The notes: a model not told the origin generated them from the letters alone. DNA of 64,000 nt from Pelomonas sp. Root1444 (GCF_001426885.1 NZ_LMFP01000007.1:30396-94395); one strand, 5' to 3'; positions 25,044-35,663 are shown, counted from the stretch's first letter. Made by a program: numbers and translations.

Positions 25044-25379
25044 ATGCCGCGCCGACAGCCCCGCGACCACTACCACGTCTATGTCGTGCTGCTGTCCGAG
25101 CGCGTGTGGAACGAGCCCGCGTTTCGCAAGTGCAACCCCGGCCACGACATCGTCAAGCCCTGCGTGTACGTCGGCATGACCGGGCTGGACCCGGACCTGC
25201 GCTTCGACCGCCACATGGCCGGCGTGCAGGCCAACCGCTTCGTGCTGAAGTACGGTGTGCGGTTGATGCCGGAGCTGTACGAGTTCTACAACCCCATGCC
25301 CTACGACGCGGCGCGCGACATGGAGGTGGAACTGGCCATCGGCCTGCGCGAGGCGGGCTATGCGGTGTGGCAGGCCTAG
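25044..25379 (+). CDS. GIY-YIG-like nuclease-fold protein
   Basis: Small protein of 111 aa matching the GIY-YIG layout: HVYVVLL (GIY strand) near residue 11, CVYVGMTG (YIG strand) near 42, then the Arg-His segment LRFDRHMAG and a Glu in DMEVELAIGL near the end, where the metal-binding Glu of the family lies. Single-domain members of unknown substrate are common in proteobacteria. ATG 25044 is used; the frame runs open far upstream without similarity. It is divergent from the ParB-like gene (72 bp apart) and convergent with the repeat lipoprotein (7 bp). Confidence 0.6.
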   Translation: MPRRQPRDHYHVYVVLLSERVWNEPAFRKCNPGHDIVKPCVYVGMTGLDPDLRFDRHMAGVQANRFVLKYGVRLMPELYEFYNPMPYDAARDMEVELAIGLREAGYAVWQA

Positions 25380-25386
25380 GGGCGGC

Positions 25387-25752
25387 TCAAGGGCTCGCTG
25401 ACGACGCGGCCCGCGTGGCGGCGGCGCTTGCGGCCGCAGCGCAGAGCGCGGGGCATTGGCCCGGTGCGGCCGTGGCATGGCAGCCGCCGCCCGGTCCGGC
25501 GTAGCAGGCACCGCCCGGGCCTGCGTAGGCGGCGCCACCGGGCCCGGCGTACAGCGGCCCGCCGGGCCCTGCGTACAAAGGCCCACCAGGGCCCGCATAC
25601 CTTGGGCCGCCCGGCCCGGCGTAGCACGCCCCGCCGGGCGCGGCCGGGCAGGTTTCATCCGCCCGCGCCACGACCTCGTCGTCAATGCGCGTGGCGCATC
25701 CTGAAATCAGCAGGAGGCTTGCGAGTGTTGCGGCCAACAGGAGTGTTTTCAT
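25387..25752 (-). CDS. Lipoprotein with tandem YAGPGG repeats
   Basis: Predicted outer-envelope lipoprotein of 121 aa. Signal peptide with lipobox LISGC, lipidated Cys19. After a short acidic segment (RIDDEVVARADE) comes a Gly/Pro/Tyr-rich region with six YAGPGG copies at an exact 8-residue period (residues 44-89), flanked by cysteines, then an Ala/Ser-rich tail. Function unknown; similar repeat lipoproteins are recurrent in Burkholderiales. The six 24-bp DNA repeats may expand or contract by slippage, so copy number could vary between strains. Confidence 0.75.
   Translation of the reverse strand: MKTLLLAATLASLLLISGCATRIDDEVVARADETCPAAPGGACYAGPGGPRYAGPGGPLYAGPGGPLYAGPGGAAYAGPGGACYAGPGGGCHATAAPGQCPALCAAAASAAATRAASSASP
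25483..25629 (-). repeat. 24-bp coding tandem repeat (six units)
   Basis: Six units encoding Tyr-Ala-Gly-Pro-Gly-Gly plus two variable residues (PR, PL, PL, AA, AC). The units are nearly identical in DNA (GGGCCCGGCGTA-type core) inside the lipoprotein gene. Confidence 0.8.
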
Positions 25753-25840
25753 GGACTGACAACGCACCGGTCCTGGCCGCGCGCCGACAGCCTTCCAATC
25801 AAGATGCTGAGCGATTGGACTTCGAAGAGCGGCTCCGGCC

Positions 25841-27340
25841 TCAAGTGCCGCAGAACGTCCGGTAGCCCGCCGTCACCTCCGTGGGGGCCGGCGCGCCGTA
25901 GGGCGTGAGAAGGGCGGCTTCCCGCCAGGGGTCGCGCAGGGCAGCCAGCAGCGCGTCGAACGGCGCGATGTCGCCCTCCGTCGCGGCGGCCAGGGCGGCT
26001 TCGACAAGGTGGTTGCGCGGGATGACGGCCGGGCTGGCGCGGCGCATGCGCTCGGCGCGCTCGCCGCTTTGCGGCCCCACATCGCGCGCGCAGCGCTCGC
26101 GCCAGCGGGCCAGCCAGGCGTCGAGCGCCGCGCGGTCGGCGAACAGGTCGCGCAGCGGCTCGGGCCGGCCCTCGGCGGCGGATGCCAGGTGGCGCCAGGC
26201 GAGCGTGAAGTCCACCGCCTGCGCGTGCAGCAGCGCCAGCCAGTCGGCCACCAGCGCGGTGTCCGCTTCAGTGTCGGCCGGCGCAGCGGAAAGCAAGCCC
26301 AGCTTGAGGCGCTGGCCGGCCAGCAGCGCGCTGTCCAACAACGACGGGAAGGCGTCGATGACGGCCGTCGCCTCGGCCACCGCGCGCGCCACGGCCGGCT
26401 CGTCGTCCTCATCGACCACCAGCGGCAGCAGCGTTTCGGCAAAGCGGGCCAGGTTCCAGCGGGCGATGCCGGGCTGGTTGGCGTAGGCGTAGCGGCCACC
26501 ATGGTCGATGCTGCTGAAGACGGCGGCGGGGTCGTAGGCTTCCATGAAGGCACAGGGGCCGTAGTCGATGGTCTCGCCCGACAGCGCCATGTTGTCGGTG
26601 TTCATCACGCCGTGGATGAAGCCGACGTTCAGCCACTGCGCCACCAGCCGCGCCTGGCGCCCGGCGACGGCGCGCAGCAGCCCCAGGTAGCGGTCGGGCG
26701 CGTCGACGAGTTCGGGGTCGTGGCGCGCGATGGTGTAGTCGGCCAGGCGGCGCAGCGTGTCCAGGTCGCCGCGCGCGGCGAAGAACTGGAAGCTGCCGAC
26801 GCGCAGGTGGCTGGCGGCCACGCGCGTCAGCACCGCGCCGGGCAGCACCCGGTCGCGCATGACAGGCTCGCCGGTGGCGGCCACCGCCAGCGCGCGTGTG
26901 GTGGGGATGCCCAGCGCATGCATGGCCTCGCCGATCAAGACCTCGCGCAGCATCGGGCCGACGGCGGCCTTGCCGTCGCCGCCGCGCGAGAACGGCGTGC
27001 GGCCCGAGCCCTTGAAGGCGATGTCGCGGCGGTGGCCATTGCGGTCGATCACCTCGCCCAGCAGCAGCGCGCGGCCGTCGCCCAGCTGCGGCGAGAAGCC
27101 GCCGAACTGGTGGCCGGCATAGGCCTGCGCCACCGGCTCGGCGTCTGGCGGCAGCAGGTTGCCGGCAAACAGGGCCGCGGCGTCGGGGCCTTGCAGCGCC
27201 TCGGGCGGCAGGCGCAACTCCTCGGCCAGCGCCGCGTTGGCGAAGAGCAGGCGCGGCGCGGGCGCGGCGGCCGGTTGCCAGGCCACGCCGGCGCCGGGCA
27301 GCTCGCGGGCGAAGGTGTTGTCGAAGCCAAAACGGTGCAT
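25841..27340 (-). CDS. selO: Protein adenylyltransferase SelO (YdiU/UPF0061)
   Basis: Pseudokinase-fold enzyme of 499 aa that transfers AMP to Ser/Thr/Tyr of target proteins and is tied to redox stress. Recognised by MHRFGFDNTFARELPG at the start, AYAGHQFGGFSPQLGDGRALLLGE near residues 73-96, the KGSGRTPFSRGGDGKA loop, and HGVMNTDNMALSGETIDYGP with the metal-binding Asn and Asp. The last residues FCGT keep the conserved C-terminal Cys that replaces selenocysteine in bacteria. Normal length. The upstream in-frame sequence to 27640 lacks similarity, so the ATG at 27340 is used. It stands alone. Confidence 0.95.
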   Translation of the reverse strand: MHRFGFDNTFARELPGAGVAWQPAAAPAPRLLFANAALAEELRLPPEALQGPDAAALFAGNLLPPDAEPVAQAYAGHQFGGFSPQLGDGRALLLGEVIDRNGHRRDIAFKGSGRTPFSRGGDGKAAVGPMLREVLIGEAMHALGIPTTRALAVAATGEPVMRDRVLPGAVLTRVAASHLRVGSFQFFAARGDLDTLRRLADYTIARHDPELVDAPDRYLGLLRAVAGRQARLVAQWLNVGFIHGVMNTDNMALSGETIDYGPCAFMEAYDPAAVFSSIDHGGRYAYANQPGIARWNLARFAETLLPLVVDEDDEPAVARAVAEATAVIDAFPSLLDSALLAGQRLKLGLLSAAPADTEADTALVADWLALLHAQAVDFTLAWRHLASAAEGRPEPLRDLFADRAALDAWLARWRERCARDVGPQSGERAERMRRASPAVIPRNHLVEAALAAATEGDIAPFDALLAALRDPWREAALLTPYGAPAPTEVTAGYRTFCGT

Positions 27341-27404
27341 CGGAGCCTTTGCGAGAACGGCCTGCCAGTGTGCCGGCAATCGGCGAGCCACCCGCGCCGG
27401 CGGG

Positions 27405-28070
27405 TCATGCGCCGCCGGCGGCCAGCCGTCGCGACAGCGCCGAGCCGCGTTGGCGCAGGAAGCCGCGCAGCCGCTCGGCATAGCCGGCCGGCGCGGCCTC
27501 GCGCACCGAGGGCCGGGCGGCCAGCGCCGTGCGCCAGGCGGCGGTGCGCGGCAGGCCGTCGAACAGGCCCTCGGGCGGGATGACGTCGAAGTAGCGGAAC
27601 ACCGGGCCGAAGGCGGCGTCGACGAGGCCGAAGCGCCCACCGGCGAACCACGGCCCCGTGTCGTCCAGCGCCGCCTCCAACTGCTCGAAGCGCGCGCGCA
27701 ACGCGGCCCGGGCGCGGCCCAGCGCCGCGTCGTCGGCCGCGTTGTAGAGCGCCGCGATGCCGTTCAGCACGGCCGAGCCGAACTCCACCCAGGCCCGCTC
27801 GCGCGCCCGCACCAGCGCGTCGTCGGCATGCAGGCGCGGCGGCCGCGTCTCGTCGAGGTATTCGCAGATGACGGCGGACTCGAACAGCGCTTCGCCGCCG
27901 ACCTGCAGCACCGGCGTCTTGCCCAGCGGCGACAGGCGCAGGAACCAGTCGGGCTTGGCGGCGAGGTCGACGTCCACGCGCTCGAAGGCCACGCCCTTTT
28001 CCTTCAGCACGATGGCCGCGCGCTGCACGTAGGGGCACAGCGCATGGCTCACCAACGCAAGGCCGCTCAT
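27405..28070 (-). CDS. Glutathione S-transferase family protein
   Basis: Cytosolic GST of 221 aa. The thioredoxin-fold N-domain reads LVSHALCPYVQRAAIVLKEKG (Cys-Pro-Tyr active-site region, residues 8-18) and GKTPVLQVGGEALFESAVICEYLDE; the C-domain is helical. The Cys-containing start suggests an omega/beta-like or stringent starvation-type GST rather than a Tyr/Ser type. It overlaps the DoxX gene by four bases (28067-28070), so the two form an operon, divergent from a LysR regulator: a likely detoxification unit for electrophiles. Confidence 0.9.
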   Translation of the reverse strand: MSGLALVSHALCPYVQRAAIVLKEKGVAFERVDVDLAAKPDWFLRLSPLGKTPVLQVGGEALFESAVICEYLDETRPPRLHADDALVRARERAWVEFGSAVLNGIAALYNAADDAALGRARAALRARFEQLEAALDDTGPWFAGGRFGLVDAAFGPVFRYFDVIPPEGLFDGLPRTAAWRTALAARPSVREAAPAGYAERLRGFLRQRGSALSRRLAAGGA

Positions 28071-28477
28071 GCCGCGCCCCAGGTGAAGCGCCCGCTGCGC
28101 TTGACGGCCCCGGCGCCGTCGCCGGCCAGCCATTGCACGACGGACATCGCGGCCAGGAAGACCGGGTACTCCCAGCCGCCGCCCGGCGCAGTGAAGACCC
28201 AACCGTTGGGCGCGTGCACCCAGGCCGCGCCGAGCAGGATGGGCGTCAGCGCCAGCGCGACCTGGCGCGGCCAGACGCCGAGCAACAGCAGCACGCCGCC
28301 CACGGCCTCGGCCGCGAAGACGGCGTAGGCCAGCACGCCCGGCAGGCCTTGCCCGGCGAAGAACTGCGCCGTGCCCGGCAGCGTGAAGACGAAGAGCTTG
28401 AGCCCGGCATGCGCCAGGTACATCAGGCCGAGGGACAGGCGCAGCAGCAGCAGGCCAAGGGAGGTTGAAGGTGTCAT
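28067..28477 (-). CDS. DoxX-family membrane protein
   Basis: Four-helix integral membrane protein of 136 aa. It starts MTPSTSLGLLLLRLSLGLMYLAHAGLK, has FAAEAVGGVLLLLGVWPRQVAL in the middle and APNGWVFTAPGGGWEYPVFLAAM near the end, as in the DoxX/YphA family of thiosulfate:quinone-reductase-like subunits. Function in such contexts is mostly unknown, with links to redox stress. First gene of a two-gene operon with the GST, 88 bp from the divergent LysR start. Confidence 0.88.
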   Translation of the reverse strand: MTPSTSLGLLLLRLSLGLMYLAHAGLKLFVFTLPGTAQFFAGQGLPGVLAYAVFAAEAVGGVLLLLGVWPRQVALALTPILLGAAWVHAPNGWVFTAPGGGWEYPVFLAAMSVVQWLAGDGAGAVKRSGRFTWGAA

Positions 28478-28565
28478 GGGTGTCTCCGGACGTGAGGGAT
28501 GCAGCCAATGTAGGCAGGCATCACGCGCAGGAAAATACGCAATCCAGCCAACTGAGATTGCAGCC

Positions 28566-29438
28566 ATGCAATATGAACTTGCTCCCGCCGACCTCGCCCT
28601 GGTGCTGGCGCTGCACCGCGCCGGCACGCTGGCGGCGGCCGGCGAGCGGCTGGGCGTCAATGCGTCCACCGTGTTCCGCATGCTGCAGCGGCTGGAACGC
28701 GGCCTGGGGCAGGCGCTGTTCGAGCGCGGCCGGCGCGGCTACCGGGCGCTGGAGCTGGCGCGCACGCTGGCCGCCCAGGCCGAGCAGGTGGAAGCCGCGG
28801 TGGAGGCCGCCCGCGCCGCCGCTCAGGCGCAACCCGGCCAGGCCGCCGGCACCGTGCGCATCACGACGACCGACACGCTGCTGCACGGCCTGCTCGCGCC
28901 GGCGCTGGCGGCGCTGCACCGCGCGCAGCCGGGGCTGCAGTTCGAGCTGCACACCGGCAACGAGCTGGCCAGCCTGACGCGGCGCGATGCCGACATCGCG
29001 CTGCGCGCCACGGCCAAGCCGCCGCCGCACCTGGTCGGCCGCCGCGTGGGGCCCATCCGCGTGGCGCTGTACGCGGCGCGCGGCAGCGCCATCCGGCACT
29101 GGGATCAGGTCGAGGCCGGCGAGGCGGCCTGGGTGGCGCCCGACGACGGCCTGCCGGAGCACCCCTCGGTGCGCTGGCGGCAGAAGCACTTCCCGACGCT
29201 GCAGCCGGCCTTTCGCACCGGCAGCGTGCAGAGCGTGGCCGAGCTGGTCGCGGCCGGCCTGGGCGTGGGCGTGCTGCCGCTGTTCCTGGCCGAGCCGCGG
29301 CGCGAGCTGCGCCGGCTGACCGAGCCGCTGGACGGCGCCGAGACCGATCTCTGGCTGCTGACCCACCCCGAGACCCGCCACCTGCAGCGCGTGCACGCCG
29401 TCTACAGCCACCTCGCTCAGGCGCTGACGCTGGACTGA
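28566..29438 (+). CDS. LysR-family transcriptional regulator
   Basis: Regulator of 290 aa. The N-terminal winged HTH spans residues 8-65 (LALVLALHRAGTLAAAGERLGVN, STVFRMLQRLERGLGQALFER), followed by a linker helix and a LysR substrate-binding domain (VRITTTDTLLHGLLAPALAAL onward). Divergent from the DoxX-GST operon, its probable target. The gap holds the AT-poor region around 28530-28555 with no clear T-N11-A box. ATG 28566 is chosen over upstream in-frame codons because it starts the HTH properly. Confidence 0.9.
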   Translation: MQYELAPADLALVLALHRAGTLAAAGERLGVNASTVFRMLQRLERGLGQALFERGRRGYRALELARTLAAQAEQVEAAVEAARAAAQAQPGQAAGTVRITTTDTLLHGLLAPALAALHRAQPGLQFELHTGNELASLTRRDADIALRATAKPPPHLVGRRVGPIRVALYAARGSAIRHWDQVEAGEAAWVAPDDGLPEHPSVRWRQKHFPTLQPAFRTGSVQSVAELVAAGLGVGVLPLFLAEPRRELRRLTEPLDGAETDLWLLTHPETRHLQRVHAVYSHLAQALTLD

Positions 29439-29471
29439 AACCCTGCCCACGCGAGGCCATGCACACCGCGC

Positions 29472-29502
29472 TTGACCTTGCCATGATGGGAAGCCTCACG
29501 AT
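29472..29502 (+). promoter_or_regulatory. CueR/MerR-type promoter of copA
   Basis: TTGACC (29472-29477) is followed by a 19-bp spacer, the length typical of MerR-family promoters, and then CACGAT (29497-29502) as a weak -10. The spacer carries the interrupted dyad ACCTTGC...GGAAGCC, matching the CueR site (ACCTTCC...GGAAGGT) at most positions. It supports copper or silver induction of the ATPase gene; cueR itself is not in the window. Confidence 0.6.
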
Positions 29503-29532
29503 GGCGCCACTTTCCCAGATGCCGAGGTTCCG

Positions 29533-31755
<2,223 letters not shown>

Positions 31756-31804
31756 GCGCTTCCGCGCTATCGTCGGCCATCCGCAGTTTCCAAAGCGAGC
31801 CCCC

Positions 31805-32233
31805 ATGCGCCTCGTCCTCCTCGCCGCCCTCGCCCTGGCCACGTCCGTCGCCCAGGCCGACTCCTTCACCTCGTCCGCCGCGGGTGCCGGCTCGGCCTCG
31901 TCGGGCAGCGTGTCCGACTCGCTGAAGGCTTCGTCCGGCAGCAGCACCGGCGGCGACAAGCGCGCCGAGGGGCGCTACCGCGTCACCGAGGTGGCCCAGG
32001 CCGAAGCCGGCAAGCTGCGCCTGACGCTGGCGCGCGACGGCGCCGAGCCGGTGGCGCTGACGCTGCCTCAGCAGGCGCTGGCCGCGCGCGCCGTCCAGGT
32101 GGGCGACGAGGTGCAGGCCACGCCGCAGCCCTACGGCGTGGCCTTCGCGCATGCCGACACCGGCCGGGCCTTCTTCCTCGTGCTCGAAGACGCCTGGCAC
32201 CGCGAGCTGGCCGCGCGCGTCGTCACGCCTTGA
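31805..32233 (+). CDS. Exported hypothetical protein
   Basis: Periplasmic protein of 142 aa with a signal peptide (MRLVLLAALALATSVAQA). A Ser/Gly/Ala-rich low-complexity stretch (residues 20-50) follows, then a compact beta-rich region (GRYRVTEVAQAEAGKLRLTLA, LTLPQQALAARAVQVGDEVQA). No family is recognised. It overlaps the next gene (DUF2145) by three bases and is probably in one operon with it. Both products are exported, so they may act together in the periplasm. Confidence 0.7.
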   Translation: MRLVLLAALALATSVAQADSFTSSAAGAGSASSGSVSDSLKASSGSSTGGDKRAEGRYRVTEVAQAEAGKLRLTLARDGAEPVALTLPQQALAARAVQVGDEVQATPQPYGVAFAHADTGRAFFLVLEDAWHRELAARVVTP

Positions 32234-33105
32234 AGTGGCTCGCCGCGGCGCTGCTGGCAGCCGGCGGCGCGGCCCAGGCCGGTTCACCGCCACGCGGCTG
32301 CGACCGACCCATCGAGGTGACGGCCACGCAGCAGGACCGCCTGCTACGCTTCACCGCCGTCGTGCGCGAGGCGCTGGCGGCCTCCGGTGCCGAGGCGGCG
32401 CTGGTGGCGCGTTCGGGCACCGACCTGTCGCGTTTCGGCCTGCGCTACTCGCATGCCGGCGTGGCGCTGGCCAGCGGCCTGGATATGCCCTGGGCCGTGC
32501 GCCAGCTCTATTACGCCTGCGCCGAAGGCCAGCCCCGTTTGTTCGACCAGGGCCTGGCCGGCTTCGTGTCGGGCAGCGACGACCCCGGCGTCGGTTATGT
32601 GCGCCTGTTGCTGCCGCCGCCCGAGGCCGCCGCGCAGTGGGCCGCCGCCGCGCGCGACAAGCCGCTGGCGCTGGGGCTGCTGAACGCGCGCTACAGCGCC
32701 AATGCCTACGCCTTCAGCACGCGCTACCAGAACTGCAACCAGTGGGTCGCCGAGCTGCTCGCCGCGGCGACCGCAGGCACGACGGCGCGCGAGGATGCGC
32801 AAGCCTGGCTGCAGCGCGAGGGTTATGCGCCGCAGCCGGTGCACGCGTCGCCGTGGCTGATGCTGGCGGGGCGCTTCGTGCCCTGGGTGCACTTCGACGA
32901 CCATCCGCCCGAGCAGCTCGATGCCGGCGCTGTGCAGACCAGCCTGCCCGACAGCCTGGAGGCCTTTGCGCTGCGGCGCTGGCCCACCGCGCGGCGCATC
33001 GAGCTGTGCCACGGGCCGCACGGCGTCGTGCAGCGCGAGGGCGGCGCGCCGCTGGCGGCGGGCTGCGTGCCGCAGGCGGGCGACACGGTCACCGCGTTGG
33101 ACTAG
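32230..33105 (+). CDS. DUF2145 family exported protein
   Basis: Periplasmic protein of 291 aa. A TTG start (32230, overlapping the previous stop as TTGA) is chosen because it gives a complete signal peptide, MKWLAAALLAAGGAAQA. Core motifs are LRYSHAGVAL near residue 73 and NCNQWVAELL near 168; a His and a Cys in this setting recall a permuted papain-like/NlpC-P60 fold, so a peptidase or amidase is possible but unproven. It forms a two-gene unit with the upstream exported protein. Confidence 0.8.
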   Translation: MKWLAAALLAAGGAAQAGSPPRGCDRPIEVTATQQDRLLRFTAVVREALAASGAEAALVARSGTDLSRFGLRYSHAGVALASGLDMPWAVRQLYYACAEGQPRLFDQGLAGFVSGSDDPGVGYVRLLLPPPEAAAQWAAAARDKPLALGLLNARYSANAYAFSTRYQNCNQWVAELLAAATAGTTAREDAQAWLQREGYAPQPVHASPWLMLAGRFVPWVHFDDHPPEQLDAGAVQTSLPDSLEAFALRRWPTARRIELCHGPHGVVQREGGAPLAAGCVPQAGDTVTALD

Positions 33106-33108
33106 GCC

Positions 33109-34110
33109 TCACTTGATCTTGATCACGACCTTGCCCTTGGCCCGACCCGCTTCGACATAGGCCAGCGCCTCGTGGGTGGACGCGAACGGGAAGACCTTGT
33201 CGACCACCGGCCGGATGGCGCCGTCCTCGATCAGGCGGGTGATCTGCTGCAGCTGGGTGCCACTCGCCTTCATGAAGAGGAACGAGTAGCGCACGCCGAG
33301 CCGGCGCGCGCTGCGCCTGACGCCCCAGCTCAGCAGCCGCATCACCAGCCTCACGAAGCCCGGTGCGCCGATCTCCTTGCCGAAGTCGGGGTCCGGCGGG
33401 CCGGAGATGGAGATGAGCCGGCCACCGCGCTTGAGCACGCGCAGGGACTTGGCCAGCGTCTTGCCGTCCTGGCTGTTCAACACCACGTCGTAGCCGTGCA
33501 GCACGGTCTCGAAATCCTGCGTGCGGTAGTCGACCGTGACGTCGGCGCCCAGGCGCTTCACGAGTGCGGCATTGGCGGCACTCGTCGTCGTGGCCACGCT
33601 GGCGCCCAGGTGCTTGGCCAGCTGGATGGCGAAGGTGCCCACGCCGCCGGAGCCGGCCTGGATGAAGACGCGCTGGCCCTGTGTGAGGCCGGCCTTCTCG
33701 ACCAGCGCCTGCCAGGCCGTCAGGCCCACCAGCGGGATGGAGGCCGCTTCCTCCATCGTCAGGTTGCGCGGCTTGTGCGCCAGCGAGGACTCCTTGACCG
33801 GCACGAATTCGGCGAACGTGCCGATGCGGAAGTCGTCGACACGCGCATAGACGGCGTCACCCGGCTTGAACTGCCGCACGCGCGCACCCGCCTTGACGAC
33901 CACGCCCGCGACGTCGTGGCCCAGGATGAGCGGCAGGCGATAGGGCAGGATGAGCTTGAACTCGCCGCTGCGGATCTTGGCGTCCAGCAGGTTCACGCCC
34001 GCGGCGTGAACCTCGACCAGCACCTCGTCGTCACGGAGTTCCGGCGTCGGCATGTCGGCCAGACGTAGCGGGGCTTGCTTCTGATAGCGATCGACGACGA
34101 AGGCCTTCAT
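33109..34110 (-). CDS. Zinc-independent MDR oxidoreductase (NADP-dependent, quinone reductase-like)
   Basis: Medium-chain dehydrogenase/reductase of 333 aa. It opens MKAFVVDRYQKQAPLRLADMPTPELRDDEVLVEVHAAGVNLLD (GroES-like domain), and the nucleotide-binding loop AGSGGVGTFAIQLAKHLGA sits near residues 153-171. Zinc ligands are absent, which suggests reduction of quinones or enones with NADPH. It overlaps the SDR gene by four bases (34107-34110). The pair is probably regulated by the nearby TetR protein through the palindrome at 35016-35031. Confidence 0.9.
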   Translation of the reverse strand: MKAFVVDRYQKQAPLRLADMPTPELRDDEVLVEVHAAGVNLLDAKIRSGEFKLILPYRLPLILGHDVAGVVVKAGARVRQFKPGDAVYARVDDFRIGTFAEFVPVKESSLAHKPRNLTMEEAASIPLVGLTAWQALVEKAGLTQGQRVFIQAGSGGVGTFAIQLAKHLGASVATTTSAANAALVKRLGADVTVDYRTQDFETVLHGYDVVLNSQDGKTLAKSLRVLKRGGRLISISGPPDPDFGKEIGAPGFVRLVMRLLSWGVRRSARRLGVRYSFLFMKASGTQLQQITRLIEDGAIRPVVDKVFPFASTHEALAYVEAGRAKGKVVIKIK

Positions 34111-34949
34111 GATTGCACCGCCTGCGCTGCGTCCAGGCGCAGGTCCCGTCGGATGCCGGCATCCATCACGCCGGCCGGCGCGAACCTGCGCAGCCAGCTC
34201 AGCCGGGCGGCAAGCCCGCCGGCGGTGTACCGCAGCCGTGGGTGGGCCGCGCTGGCGGCCTTCAGCACGGTCTCGGCCACGACGCCCGGCTGGTCGGCCG
34301 TGGCCATCACCTCCTTCACGCGGCGGCTGACGGCGGCGCGCGCCTCGCGGTAGGCATCGAGCTGGGCGTCGGGCTGCAGGAAGTTCGCATCGAACGGCGT
34401 GTTCGTGTAGGCCGGCTCGATGACCGAGACGCGGATGCCCCGGGTGCGCAGCTCATGGTCGAGCGACTCGGAATAGCCTTCGACCGCGTGCTTGGTCGCG
34501 GCATAGAGCGCGCCATAAGGCATGGGCAGCAGTCCCAGCACCGAACCGATGTTGATGATGCGTCCGGCGCGCTGCTCGCGCATGTGCGGCAGGACGGCGC
34601 GCGTCATGCGGACGATGCCGAAGAAGTTGGTGTCGAAGATGGCCTGGGCCTGCTCGATCGAGCTTTCTTCCGCCCCTGCCGGAGCGACACCGAAGCCGGC
34701 GTTGTTGACCAGCAGGTCGATGCGCCCTTCGCGCTGCATCACCTGCGACACCGCCTCGGCCACGGACGCATCCTGGGTCACGTCCAGCGCCAGCATCTCG
34801 AACGATCGCCCGCCCGCAGCGCTGCCGCGCCGGCTGGTGCCGTAGACGATGTAGCCGGCGCTGGCCAGGCGCTCTGCGGTGGCTTGCCCGATGCCCGACG
34901 AGGCGCCGGTCACGAGGGCGATCTTCTGGCCCTGCTTCTTCATGTTCAT
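34107..34949 (-). CDS. Short-chain dehydrogenase/reductase
   Basis: SDR of 280 aa. Nucleotide-binding TGASSGIGQA at residues 14-23, structural NNAGFG near 87, Ser of the triad near LGLLPMPYGALYAATKHAVEG with Tyr and Lys in YAATK (about 150). Classical SDR with a long C-terminus, similar to ketoreductases acting on lipophilic substrates. GGAGAAG lies 7 bp before the ATG at 34949. First gene of an operon with the MDR enzyme; a perfect 16-bp palindrome lies 67 bp upstream of its start. Confidence 0.92.
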   Translation of the reverse strand: MNMKKQGQKIALVTGASSGIGQATAERLASAGYIVYGTSRRGSAAGGRSFEMLALDVTQDASVAEAVSQVMQREGRIDLLVNNAGFGVAPAGAEESSIEQAQAIFDTNFFGIVRMTRAVLPHMREQRAGRIINIGSVLGLLPMPYGALYAATKHAVEGYSESLDHELRTRGIRVSVIEPAYTNTPFDANFLQPDAQLDAYREARAAVSRRVKEVMATADQPGVVAETVLKAASAAHPRLRYTAGGLAARLSWLRRFAPAGVMDAGIRRDLRLDAAQAVQS

Positions 34950-35015
34950 GACGCTTCTCCGTCAGGTGGTGGGGATGGTGAAAGTCGGATCGACGGGCGC
35001 TGCGCCGCAAATTCG

Positions 35016-35031
35016 CATGATGATCATCATG
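35016..35031 (-). promoter_or_regulatory. Palindromic operator upstream of the SDR-MDR operon
   Basis: Perfect 16-bp palindrome CATGATGATCATCATG in front of the SDR gene. A 14/16 match lies over the start codon of the TetR gene (35661-35676), so both are probably bound by that TetR repressor. Confidence 0.7.
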
Positions 35032-35069
35032 TGTTGAGGCGAGCAAAAAGGGCGCTGCGCGGCCAAGGC

Positions 35070-35663
35070 TCAGCGCCCGATGGACGTCAGATGCTGGAGT
35101 GCCGCTTCGCGCAGGCTGTCCGAGAGCCCAGGCTCATCGACCGCGCGCGCCAGCATGAGGGCGCCCACCATCGTGGACAGCATCACGAGCGCCTTCTCGT
35201 GCGCACCCTGCTGCCCCCAGTCCGGGAGCTGGCGGGCGAGCAGGTCGATGGTGGCCTTGATATGGCGTGTCGCGACCCGACGCACCTCGGGGGCCTGCCG
35301 CGAGGTCTCGGAACCCAGCGCCGCCAGCGGGCAGCCGGCTTCCAGCTGCTCGACGTGCCCTTTGGAGAGGTAGGTGGCGAGCATGGTGTGGAGCGCCATG
35401 CCGGGCGGCGCGTCGGCCGCCACCTGGGTGGCGCCGGCGGCCGATTCCGCGCATGCCTTCGCTGCCGCCTCGGCCAGCATGGCCTCGCGCGAAGCGAAGT
35501 GCGAGTAGAAGGCGCCGTGTGTCAGGCCGGCCTCCTTCATGATGTCCGCCACGCCCGTGCCGCCGTAGCCGCTGCGGCGGATGGCCCGCGCCGCCACGGA
35601 CACGATGCGCTCGTGCGTGGCGTCCTTGGCTGCAGCGCGGGCATTGGCAGTTGTTTTTCGCAT
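35070..35663 (-). CDS. TetR-family transcriptional repressor
   Basis: Regulator of 197 aa. The HTH is complete: THERIVSVAARAIRRSGYGGTGVADIMKEAGLTHGAFYSHFASREAML (about residues 13-60, split here for reading), followed by a helical ligand domain (LEAGCPLAALGSETSRQAPEV) typical of the AcrR/NemR-like group with a Cys that may sense electrophiles. Likely represses itself and the SDR-MDR operon through the shared palindrome. The ATG at 35663 lies inside the operator half-match; in-frame ATGs at 35672 and 35675 are alternatives. The frame is open further upstream without similarity. Confidence 0.9.
   Translation of the reverse strand: MRKTTANARAAAKDATHERIVSVAARAIRRSGYGGTGVADIMKEAGLTHGAFYSHFASREAMLAEAAAKACAESAAGATQVAADAPPGMALHTMLATYLSKGHVEQLEAGCPLAALGSETSRQAPEVRRVATRHIKATIDLLARQLPDWGQQGAHEKALVMLSTMVGALMLARAVDEPGLSDSLREAALQHLTSIGR

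Noticed and set aside
24972-25685. Extended N-terminus of the ParB-like protein
   Set aside because: The added residues are Arg/Pro-rich, with no domain; MDIVVNEELKAY starts the fold.
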